Positions 53,476-61,700 of a stretch of DNA of 64,000 nt are shown here, one piece after another. Position numbers and translations under genes: made by a program. The notes under the pieces are model-generated. The model saw nothing but the letters and a program-made list of their open reading frames with translations, searched no databases and had not been told where the DNA came from. Origin of the DNA: Sipunculus nudus (lineage: Eukaryota > Annelida > Sipuncula > Golfingiida > Sipunculidae). Where the stretch lies: contig CM049308.1 in NCBI GenBank assembly GCA_026874595.1, positions 91,395,624-91,459,623 on the forward strand. Direction: 5' to 3'. Numbering within the stretch: the first letter of the stretch is position 1; every line of letters begins with the position of its first letter.

Positions 53476-56400
53476 CTGAGGAGATAACAAAAAGCCACAG
53501 TTAACAATAATAAATGCCCCATACACAAGTTAACATGCACATTACCAACAAAATTTGTATAAATTACAATGGAGCAAATTAATCATCTATATTATCACTG
53601 TAAATAACAAACAGACCAAAGACCCTTTCACTCTCACTCTTAGATCATCAGCAGGGTACTCAGGTTTTTAAGTTTTCTACAGAAGTTTCAGTCCCGAAAG
53701 ATGGAGCATCATTGTACCCTCTGAACATTCAATTAACATTAAAAAAAAATTTTTTAAATAAAATTTACAACTACAATATTAAAAAGAAACTTTTGTTCAA
53801 CCCACCTCCTCTTCCTGCTGCTGCGAGGTTTGTCCTCGACCAGTCTGATCCTCCGTCCATTGATCTCTGTGTCGTCCAGCTTCTCCAGCGCGTTCTTCAT
53901 GTCAGAATAAGACGCAAATTCCACAACCCTGCAGGTAAAACAAGTCTGAAATTAACTTGTGTATAAAACCGGCTTTGCAATAAATGAGCTGCTGATATTT
54001 ACATCAAACAATTCCTCCCCCATGTCACTCAGTGTTTCTTCAGGAAATACAGAGGGTTTTAAATAATTCAGGCCAAAATGTGAAAGTTTTGGATGGTTTA
54101 CTGTTAATATCACTTCAGTGGATCATAACATCTGTAAATTCAAAGTAGCTTTGACACTCCATCAGTTAATTTAATATGGCCTATCCTTTTCAAATACAAA
54201 ACACAATGAGAACAATCCCAACTTGCATTTTATAAAGCAAAAGTGTCAATAAATATAATCTCTGAAATTATGGTGACTGAACTTTGTATCAATAGATATA
54301 ATTCATCAGACTGATGATAGTTTGGAATGGTCCAAGTTAAGGTGTAACGAATATATTTTATACCTTGAATGGCAGAGTTCAAAATTATTAAAATATACAG
54401 AACATTTAAAATTACACTAAGTGTTGTTAAATAATATGGTGCTCAGTGTAAAGAGACTCTTCATTGCTTCAGTCCCGAAAGATGGAGCATCCCTGCACCA
54501 CAGACTTAACAACACCCAGCTTATCCTATTGTTGACGAAGCCCCTTTTTCTGAACTTTACTAATTATATTTTGCAAGGATATTTTACACATTGACGAGCA
54601 TAATTTTTGCTCAGGTTTTGGTTTGCTAGCAGTAGCTCCTTTCAGTAGTTATTTTTATAGGCAGTTTTTCCATTTATATAGTACAGTAAACGGAGTTTAC
54701 AATATAATATAAATAAGTATTAATAAATAAATATGTTAGTTGCAATTACAGAACCTGTGAGATGCAAAATAGATTTGTAGGATTGTCCCTTACTGAACAC
54801 TAGCGTCAATGTGGGCACATTTACATAACAACTGGATTATACATTAGTATTTTTACCGCTAGGCAATAAAGTACTCACCCCTCGTTGCGGTGCTGCTTGT
54901 GGGCATCAGCGTAGGTGACTTCTCCAGCTTGCCTCATATAGTCTTTCAGGTCCTTGAATACGAAAAAAAACCATGTTAATTGTTTGATACATATTCTGTA
55001 CTGATAGATACACTGTCCAGGACCTAAGGCATGCAAACTCACAACCACATAGAGGCAAGGTTGTCTTTACAGCACAAGAGCTGAAACAACATGCAAGCTT
55101 TTGTTCTTTCCACCTTACCAGTGCAACAGATCGCTATTTTACCATTTATGGCTGTCATAGGATATTCTTAAGCCCCATTACCTGGAATTCTCTCTCTCTC
55201 ATGGGGGGAAAAACACAGATACTTAATTGCACAGCACAGCTTAAAGTTCACTCTGTGGAAACACAAAGAGAGAACTGGACATACAATGCTACAGTCCAGA
55301 GTGCCTGATGAAATAATGTAGGGGGGAACAAAGCCAAACAAACTTAACAGCAAACATACACTTGTTCTACCACATAATTCAGCATAATTTACCTCCTGTT
55401 TTGATTTTCTGTGGGGCCTTACGACTCCCTACACGAGCCTCACAACCAGGCGGGCACACAATGACCTTAGCTCACAGAAACGATTCCTTTTCCAATTCCA
55501 CCGTTTCAAGCGCCTCGGGACCTGTCATTGACCTGATCAGACTCAGGCCAAACCACGACTAGTACCGCCAGCAACCCAGGATTGCCTGTGCCTGGACTAT
55601 TTTCAACCATGCTGCTTAATATGTGGAACCTCTGCGCGGACCCTAATGCGTTTTATTTTCACAGCCTTCCCAGTGTCATGATCCTTTCATGAGCTGTGGC
55701 GGACCTATGCCACAAGCAGTGGACTTCTATTAACCCTCATGACTGACACGAATGACCGACCACCACGAATCGCTCGTCACCTCTCACCTCTGTTGTTGCT
55801 TATTTGAAGGAGAAAGCAAGGTCAGTACGTTACACATGTAACAAAAAGCACAGCTTACATTACACTTTTTAATAGGTACTGAATCCAAAGGGCCTGAAAA
55901 CCACCACCCAATTTATAAAGTAAACCCTAATGCTAAGTTTAATCTATTCCCATTCATCCAACCAACATGCATTACCCTTTGTCTTTTTCTTTGTTTTATT
56001 TCCACATCACACTTTCTTGGTTAAAATATACTATATTTACAATAATGACTTATGATGAGCCACCTAGAAACTATATAAGAGATTAGTTGGGTTTTCTTCG
56101 TCGACAAAAATAATCACTATTATATCAATAATTGTTGCACTGACACATAACAAGATGGGCCAGGTATAATCTCTGGAACATGGAAAATTCCTCCTCCGCA
56201 TCATCCAGACCTGACCCACCAGAAGGAATCCCATTATCAGTTCTTTCCTCATCCGGGGTCACATGATGCGACAAGAAACTGGAGATGGACAGTGGGACCA
56301 TCGTGCATCAGGAATGTGGTTGGTGTATGTACTTGTTGTTTACAACAAACTTCCTGATGGTACCAGAATGGTACAGCTCCTATGATGTACACCCTAAACC

Positions 56401-59400
56401 CCAAGTTATTCTGATACATGACTACATGCTAACAGGTTTGATGAAATATCATTAACCCTGCAAATAAAATGGTTTTGAAACTAAATGCAAATGACAACTT
56501 GTACAAATTTTTTCTTTCTTTTCTTGAACATTTTACCTTCACTGTTTTACTAATGTTTTCCAAGAATGTTCAAACACTTTAAATACACTTAACATTTTAT
56601 TTTTCTCCAGATTGGAACCTGACATCTACTTAATAATCAAAGAAATAAATAATGAGGGAATACATACCTGCCAACTGACTCTGGAGGACAAGTTCTCCAC
56701 AATAAGCCTGTATTCGGTCCTTGTGGGAGGTCCATACCTTTGCCAATAAACATCATAAAGGACAGCACATGAATCAAATCCGTAAACACCTGAATTACAT
56801 ACATTAATAAACCCTGAAATACTTATACTGTACAAGAAAGAACAGGATGATTGTTTGTTATTACCACCAACAAGGGTGAAAATGAAATTATATTTCAAAA
56901 GTCGGCCAATATTGAACACATAACATTTAACAGGACCACAACATTAAAATCTAGACCTACACATATTTCTCAAATGAATTTCACTATGCCTTTTTAACTA
57001 ATATAGAAGAACATTTTAACTGCTGATTTAAAGCATGCAACTGGAGACAAGTATGAATTCACCTTCTGTTTTGATCTAGGACTGAACATTTTAGAAACAT
57101 TAAACCAAAATGTATTTGATCCATCAATACCAAGAATCCATTGTGCATGCACGATGGAAAATAACTGATTGGCACATCTGCTTTTAATGATTCACAAATC
57201 TTAATGAAACTACATTCAACTGGACAACTTACTTATAGTTCCTTCATAGATACCAATTGTGGCATATAATGGGATCATATATTTTAAATAGTGGTATTCT
57301 GTCAGATCTTACTGATGAGACACCTGTAATTCATTAGTTGTTAACGAGAAATTATTGTGGATAATGTTCCAACTGGTCAGGATCAAAGGTGAGAATATGA
57401 TGTCAATTATTGTAAAACTTGAAAGCAGGATGCTAGAGTCCAAAGACTCGAACAGATCACAGAATATAAACAAATTATCACAATGTTCAAAGTTATAGAT
57501 ATCTAAAGTGTCGGTGAACAGCAAAAATTCATTTTTCATTATGCAACAATCAGATGATGACTGCACCAATGGATACATATCCAGGCTGTATGTCATTCCT
57601 AAATTTCTTAAACTGAGCTGTAAACCCATGTGTTTGGGCGTGTAAACTCATTACAGGGAGCTTCTGGAACTACAAGGCCTTTCCTCATTAAAAATAAAAG
57701 AAAGTGGCTGATATTTTGCAGGAATCCAAATGCCTTAATAAGTGCCATTGTGGTATTTTTTACATTAAAATACACATCAATTTTCACAGACATGAATTTT
57801 ATACTAGAGTGACTTTTCTACATACAAACTTGTATGTGCACATGGGTTAATGCTTCAGAAAACTATGACCTACTGTTTTACTTCCAGATATATCACCATT
57901 TATGATTTCTAAGTCCTTAGATTAACCTTACTCTCCATACTGAGAATTGGTGGTTGACCCCAGGATGCAGGATATCCATTGAAGTGATAGTGTTTACCTG
58001 TCCCGACCTCCAGACCTGCGTGCGGGGGCCGGAGGGCGACGCTCGTTCTCAGGTCTGCGATATTGTGGCAACTTCCTGGCGTGTTCAACACTGACCCTGT
58101 CAAAAACACAAGTGGCATGTACGCCAGGGTTAAGCCTCAACAACATTACTTCTAGAGTTTGCTTACTTCTCGAGCCAAGCTGGTCGACGACTATAGCCAT
58201 AATTGTCGGATCCCCTGTAACCCCCTCCTCCACCACCACCTCCTCCTCCTCCTCCTCCACCACCGCCTCCGCGACGACTTGTTCCGCGAGCATGCTCAAT
58301 TACCACCCTGTGGAAGAATGGAGTCAGTCTAAGTTACATCATAACAGTCGACAGGCTATCCATAGTAATAATAACATGGCATTAAGCTCACAACACCAAT
58401 GTCCTGCAGGGACAATTTGTCTTTAGATCTGGAGGGTTATCTTTCTTATCTCCAGGAAAATTTCCATCAGATCTTGCCACTTATGTTAAAATAATGCAAG
58501 CCCCCTCTTACAAGTAAAAGAAAAGTACCCATGCATTTCAAACAAACAAACACTAGCAACCAAAAACAATCTGATCACTTATCTAATGTTTTGATAAAGA
58601 TCCCTTGGTGAAATCCTGGCAGAAATTTTGATAGCTGGTTTTGGTTGGATTGGCAACTTAAAAGAGGATGTTGTTAATTTGACTTATGGATAGCCCTGAC
58701 TGCTAAATAAGCAAGACTGTCACCATTGTGAGTTTCTTTCACAGAGTACCCATCCACATCATCAAACCACTGCCAGACCTGGAAAGGTAAACAGCCAGGG
58801 ACACAGTGCCTACACAAGAAAAGTCCAGGCCATCCTGCCAGTAATCTCAGGCATCCTCCAGCCTCCTTAAGGACCCTTCATCACACCTGTACAGGTAGTT
58901 TAATTAACAAATTATCAGTCCACACTTTAAGCTATATCTGTAATCAGCTCTATAATGCAGGACTAAGTTGCCATACCAACTCTACATTTTATTCAAATAA
59001 TATTTTTAAGGGATATGAACAGTCGGTTTAACAACATACAGTGGAACCTCTCCTTATAAAGCTGTGTTCCCATGTGAGTGTATATGCATGAAAAAAAGAA
59101 GTTTCCACATGTGTGTATATGCGTGAATGGCAGAAGTATATATTTGTTCAGTCGATCCAGCTGGCTTTCCCCATAAAGATGGTGAACTGACGCCATTTTT
59201 CTTGGAATCCCCACGTTCACGCAGACTGCATGTGTGAAAATCACTACTGTGTGGCCATTTTCACGCATATTCACCGACAGACATGTGTAAAAAAAAATTG
59301 TATGAAGGATATGTCACACATATACACACACATGGAATCACAGCTTAAGTCTATCCATGGAGTTTTAATCATGCAACAGGCGAGCAGTCATGATAAGACT

Positions 59401-60976
59401 GACATTCAACTGACCAATAGGACAAGGATTTGGTTTTAATGGAAACTGAGAATTGTCTCTGCAATAGCAAATAATTTCTTTCTTGCATTAAAACCCTTTA
59501 TCATGGTTAAAAACCAAAGCATGGACCATGTTCCGGACTGAGAGATTCCACTGTACATTTACTTCGCTTAAAATATATATTCCTGGTAAGTACAACCTTA
59601 AACAAATGAAAACATGACTAACACACACCACACAAGATCACAAATCAAATATGAACATAAGGTTACATAACATGAATTCAATGAAACTGTATAAATATTA
59701 AGATGAACATAAATTTAATAGAGCAGTAACAAAGAGTTGATTTTATCTATACAAATTAACAACTGCAATGCATGGTGAACAAAATAATGCAAGACAATCA
59801 GCCCTGCTGGATAACATTTGTCAAACGAATGCCTAGTTCACTACTTCCTTAAAAGTAACAAACTCCACCAGGGTCATCTGGAACCAACTGCAAAGTTTAA
59901 TAAATTGCTTTAATTATAGTAAAAAAAATTTAACATCCACATCCACAGACCAAAAAACCTTAGATCTAAACATACCTGTTAATCTAAGCACATATTATAC
60001 ACTGCTTGGTTCACACAACTCCGGTCTAACCAAACAGCATAAAATTATTCAAATGTACCAGCTCATACGAAGTGCTCAGTCTTTTTTAGCGTGTTACATG
60101 TGATAGTTTTACTTGTTATTACCCCCCCCCCCCCCCCCCGGCCAGACATCTTAACTTGTCATACACTTGGACCAAGCGAAAAGGACGCAAATCGAAAAGA
60201 AGGCTTTATCAGATGAAATAGCAATTGAAACTTTTCTCTACAACATAATTCTCAGTTTTCTCCGACCCCAGTGGCAATAGATGAAGCTATTCCCTTCTCA
60301 TAAATATTTATCAAGGCATCTAGAATCTGAGCTCACCTCTCTCCACACAAGTCTTTACCATTCAGTTCATAGACTGCATCATCAGCATCACGGTAGTCTT
60401 CAAACTCCTGGGGGAGATAAAGAGATTATTTGAAATAAAATGAAACCCATCCGCATTGTTCAAGCCCCAGATAGAAGCAATAGTTAACTCATGAACAACT
60501 GAACTTACAGGATCTGCTGATTTCACAAATTATGATTTTTTAGAATAAAAACAATTATAAATAACAATATAATATCACAAAATACATGATTTTACTCAAA
60601 ATATTTTGACCATTAATATATATAAATAACATATTCTTCATAAATCAACTTTTACTTCACAAAGCATGAAAAACATTCCAAAGTATCTGAATTTCAAGAA
60701 AGGTGCTCAGGATAATATTTTCTTCACTTTTTTATCAGTCCCGAAAGATGGAACATCATTGCACCTGTATCAAAGAAAAGATCTCAGCAAATTCTATGCA
60801 CCCCCCTGTACATTTTGTAAGAAACCATATGAAGTTATCAACATTACACTTACAACAAAGCCATATCCATTCTTCAAAAGGATCTCTCGGAGTCTTCCAT
60901 AGCCCTTAAAGAAGCGCTCAACATCTCTTTCCCTCACAGAATAAGGCAGACGGCCTATGAACACACGAGTCCCCAT
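53208..60976 (-). CDS. SRSF4/5/6-like: SR splicing factor, SRSF4/5/6 (B52/SRp55) type
   Basis: The coding exons, in - strand order, are 60976-60854, 60407-60337, then either 58307-58167 or 58096-57998, then 56737-56668, 54952-54879, 53928-53806 and 53475-53208. All phases fit, giving 289 residues with the first alternative exon or 275 with the second. RRM1 (about residues 3-71) has RNP2 VFIGRL and RNP1 KNGYGFVEF. RRM2 (about 119-193) has RLIVENLSS, the hallmark SWQDLKD and GVVEFASY. These are nearly identical to human SRSF6. An Arg-Ser domain follows (about 200-260), then an acidic tail. Such proteins bind exonic enhancers and recruit the spliceosome in the nucleus, and the RS domain is phosphorylated. 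Three introns carry snoRNAs. A noncoding exon must precede the start, because an acceptor (TTTCAG) lies 10 bases upstream of the ATG. Confidence 0.93.
53654..53719 (-). ncRNA. SNORD2-like: box C/D snoRNA, SNORD2/snR39B-like, copy 1
   Basis: This 66-nt RNA lies within the intron 53476-53805 of the SR gene, on the host strand. In order it has a 5' stem GGGTAC, box C ATGATGC, the guide TCCATCTTTCGGGA and box D' CTGA (53691-53688). These are followed by a C'-like TGTAGAA, box D CTGA (53663-53660) and a closing stem GTACCC. The guide is complementary to CCCGAAAGATGG of large-subunit rRNA. The fifth base upstream of D' pairs with the G of CCCG, the residue methylated via human SNORD2 (28S G1509) and yeast snR39b (25S G805). 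It ends 178 bases before the 3' splice site. It is probably released by splicing and exonuclease trimming. Confidence 0.88.
53806..53928 (-). CDS. SRSF4/5/6-like: SR gene exon, end of RRM2
   Basis: The acceptor CCTGCAG and donor GAG|GTGGGT enclose one base, 40 codons and two bases. It encodes [20 protein letters not shown] and then [20 protein letters not shown], matching the RNP1 and C-terminal half of RRM2 in SRSF6. Confidence 0.95.
54437..54500 (-). ncRNA. SNORD2-like: box C/D snoRNA, SNORD2/snR39B-like, copy 2
   Basis: This 64-nt RNA lies in the SR intron 53929-54878, on the host strand. It has stem TGGTGC, a degenerate box C (GGGATGC instead of RTGATGA) and guide TCCATCTTTCGGGA, followed by D' CTGA. 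These lead to a C'-like ATGAAGA, D CTGA and the closing stem GCACCA (6 bp, perfect). The guide and D' are identical to copies 1 and 3 while the remainder differs, which suggests selection on the guide. The changed box C may weaken assembly of the C/D ribonucleoprotein. It ends 508 bases before the splice acceptor. Confidence 0.78.
54879..54952 (-). CDS. SRSF4/5/6-like: SR gene exon, middle of RRM2
   Basis: The acceptor ATTCAAG and donor GG|GTGAGT enclose 24 codons plus two bases, encoding [20 protein letters not shown] and RNE. Together with the preceding exon's SWQ this forms the invariant SWQDLKD motif of SR protein pseudo-RRMs, which contacts RNA and SRPK1. Confidence 0.95.
54953..56667 (-). 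other. SR intron 5, with a GC-rich island
   Basis: Most of the intron is AT-rich. From about 55400 to 55800 it is clearly richer in G+C and CpG, without a long open frame on either strand. In SR genes such islands often mark regulated, stop-containing cassette exons. No exon boundary can be fixed here. Confidence 0.5.
56668..56737 (-). CDS. SRSF4/5/6-like: SR gene exon, start of RRM2
   Basis: The acceptor TTGGCAAAG and donor CAG|GTATGT enclose one base plus 23 codons, [18 protein letters not shown] and RVSWQ. This is almost identical to SRSF6 [18 protein letters not shown]. Its first G completes either AA from 58167-58307 (Lys) or AG from 57998-58096 (Arg). Confidence 0.95.
56738..57997 (-). 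other. SR intron 4, nothing further recognised
   Basis: AT-rich intron sequence. I searched it by eye for box C/D motifs with a closing stem and found none. Confidence 0.45.
57998..58096 (-). CDS. SRSF4/5/6-like: SR gene alternative exon 3b (end of RRM1, Arg/Pro linker)
   Basis: The acceptor GTGTTTTTGACAG and donor ACAG|GTAAAC enclose 99 bases in the same phase as exon 3a. It encodes [20 protein letters not shown] and then [19 protein letters not shown] is a second version of the final RRM1 strand (VVIEHAR in 3a). Both exons join the upstream AG and the downstream G, so either completes RRM1. Confidence 0.88.
58167..58307 (-). CDS. SRSF4/5/6-like: SR gene alternative exon 3a (end of RRM1, poly-Gly linker)
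   Basis: The acceptor TTCTTCCACAG and donor GAA|GTAAGC enclose 141 bases. It encodes [12 protein letters not shown], then 17 glycines in a row, then [25 protein letters not shown] matches VIVEHARG in human SRSF6, and the glycine-rich hinge corresponds to the SRSF6 GGGGY segment but is much longer. The intron to exon 3b is only 70 bases. Confidence 0.92.
58308..60336 (-). other. SR intron 2
   Basis: It carries the MITE at 59039-59553 and a poly(C) tract (60121-60139). The GACTGAC about 20 bases before the downstream acceptor is a likely branch point. The rest is AT-rich with nothing recognised. Confidence 0.5.
59039..59553. mobile_element. 515-bp MITE, TA-flanked, pogo/Tigger-like ends
   Basis: The left end CAGTGGAACCTCTC and right end GAGAGATTCCACTG are inverted copies with one mismatch in 14. 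Both are flanked by TA. CAGTNGAACCTC ends are typical of pogo/Tigger members of the Tc1/mariner group. There is no transposase. The interior contains several CACACATGTGTGTATATGCG-type repeats in both orientations. Confidence 0.8.
60337..60407 (-). CDS. SRSF4/5/6-like: SR gene exon 2 (RRM1 middle)
   Basis: The acceptor TCTCCCCCAG and donor GAGAG|GTGAGC enclose 23 codons plus [22 protein letters not shown] and CGE. This matches [20 protein letters not shown] in SRSF6. Confidence 0.96.
60701..60766 (-). ncRNA. SNORD2-like: box C/D snoRNA, SNORD2/snR39B-like, copy 3
   Basis: This 66-nt RNA lies in SR intron 1 (60408-60853), on the host strand. It has stem AGGTGC, box C ATGATGT and guide TCCATCTTTCGGGA, followed by D' CTGA. 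These lead to a C'-like GTGAAGA, D CTGA and the closing stem GCACCT (6 bp, perfect). The same guide and target prediction apply as for the copy at 53654. It ends 293 bases before the downstream acceptor. The sequence between D' and D (TAAAAAAGTGAAGAAAATAT) is unlike the other copies and probably guides nothing. Confidence 0.86.
60854..60976 (-). CDS. SRSF4/5/6-like: SR gene first coding exon
   Basis: It is 41 codons, starting [20 protein letters not shown] and ending KNGYGFV|GTAAGT. Human SRSF6 starts MPRVYIGRLSYNVREKDIQ, so the start is well aligned. The exon itself extends 10 bases upstream to an acceptor at 60986. Confidence 0.96.
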
Positions 60977-60986
60977 CTTTTTCCTT

Positions 60987-61700
60987 CTGAAATCATATAA
61001 TGTTTGTGTGTATATAAAGTATAATAATACTGGTCTTAATTATATACTAATTACAGTTTAGCCCGCTTATTATCACGTCGGTGGTGCATGTTTAAATTAT
61101 GATAATAACCGGGATGTGATATTATGTGAGCTTCAACATCGATCTCCTTTTGAGTCAAAGAAAAAGCGATACGTCTCAAATGATATTAAAAATTGTCAAT
61201 AAAAAAGGAAACAAACGTTTATAAATACTTTTTATAGCACAATGGCATATAAAATTATTTTATGCGCACCTGACAATTTATCTCCTGGAAGTTTAGTGCC
61301 GCATGAACTGACCAAAATCTGACTTGCCAACAGAAAGAGATGTAGCGTCTGGTTCAAGAAGTAAAATGTGTGGAGATATGCGGCACAGTTATAACATCAT
61401 ACGTAGGCAAACTATTTTACTAGATAATTCTTTCCTGATTATTGCGCCTTATTTTCTGTATGTCTAATTTATATCGTCTTTATGATAGGACTGTTCAGGG
61501 AGCGGGCATCGTCAAGCTATTGTCGACATTCTGAAGTTTCGGGGCGATTAAGGTTTTCGACCAGGTATCTCCCCCACTGCTCACAAAACCTCCAGCTTTT
61601 CCCTATCACTTATAGGAGATTTCCAGTCGAAAACAACATTAATTTGTGCTTCATATCATTTCTGCAAATAACAGAGGTATAAACCACGGCCTTTCAGAGG
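60987..61700 (-). promoter_or_regulatory. SR gene 5' noncoding exon and promoter region (approximate)
   Basis: A donor-like CAG|GTGCGC on the - strand at 61270 could end the noncoding first exon. The region 61470-61640 is richer in G+C and CpG than its surroundings, consistent with a promoter. An inverted repeat (GTTTTCGAC 61553-61561, GTCGAAAAC 61626-61634) lies here. No TATA box is evident. Confidence 0.4.

Noticed and set aside
53224-53487. Open frames on the + strand rich in Leu/Asp/Arg opposite the RS exon
   Set aside because: They are the antisense shadow of the Arg-Ser codons in the SR gene's last exon.
58321-58345. ATGATG followed by CTGA on the - strand just before exon 3a, a possible fourth snoRNA
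   Set aside because: There is no second C'/D pair or closing stem before the splice site. The GACTGAC is better read as the branch point.
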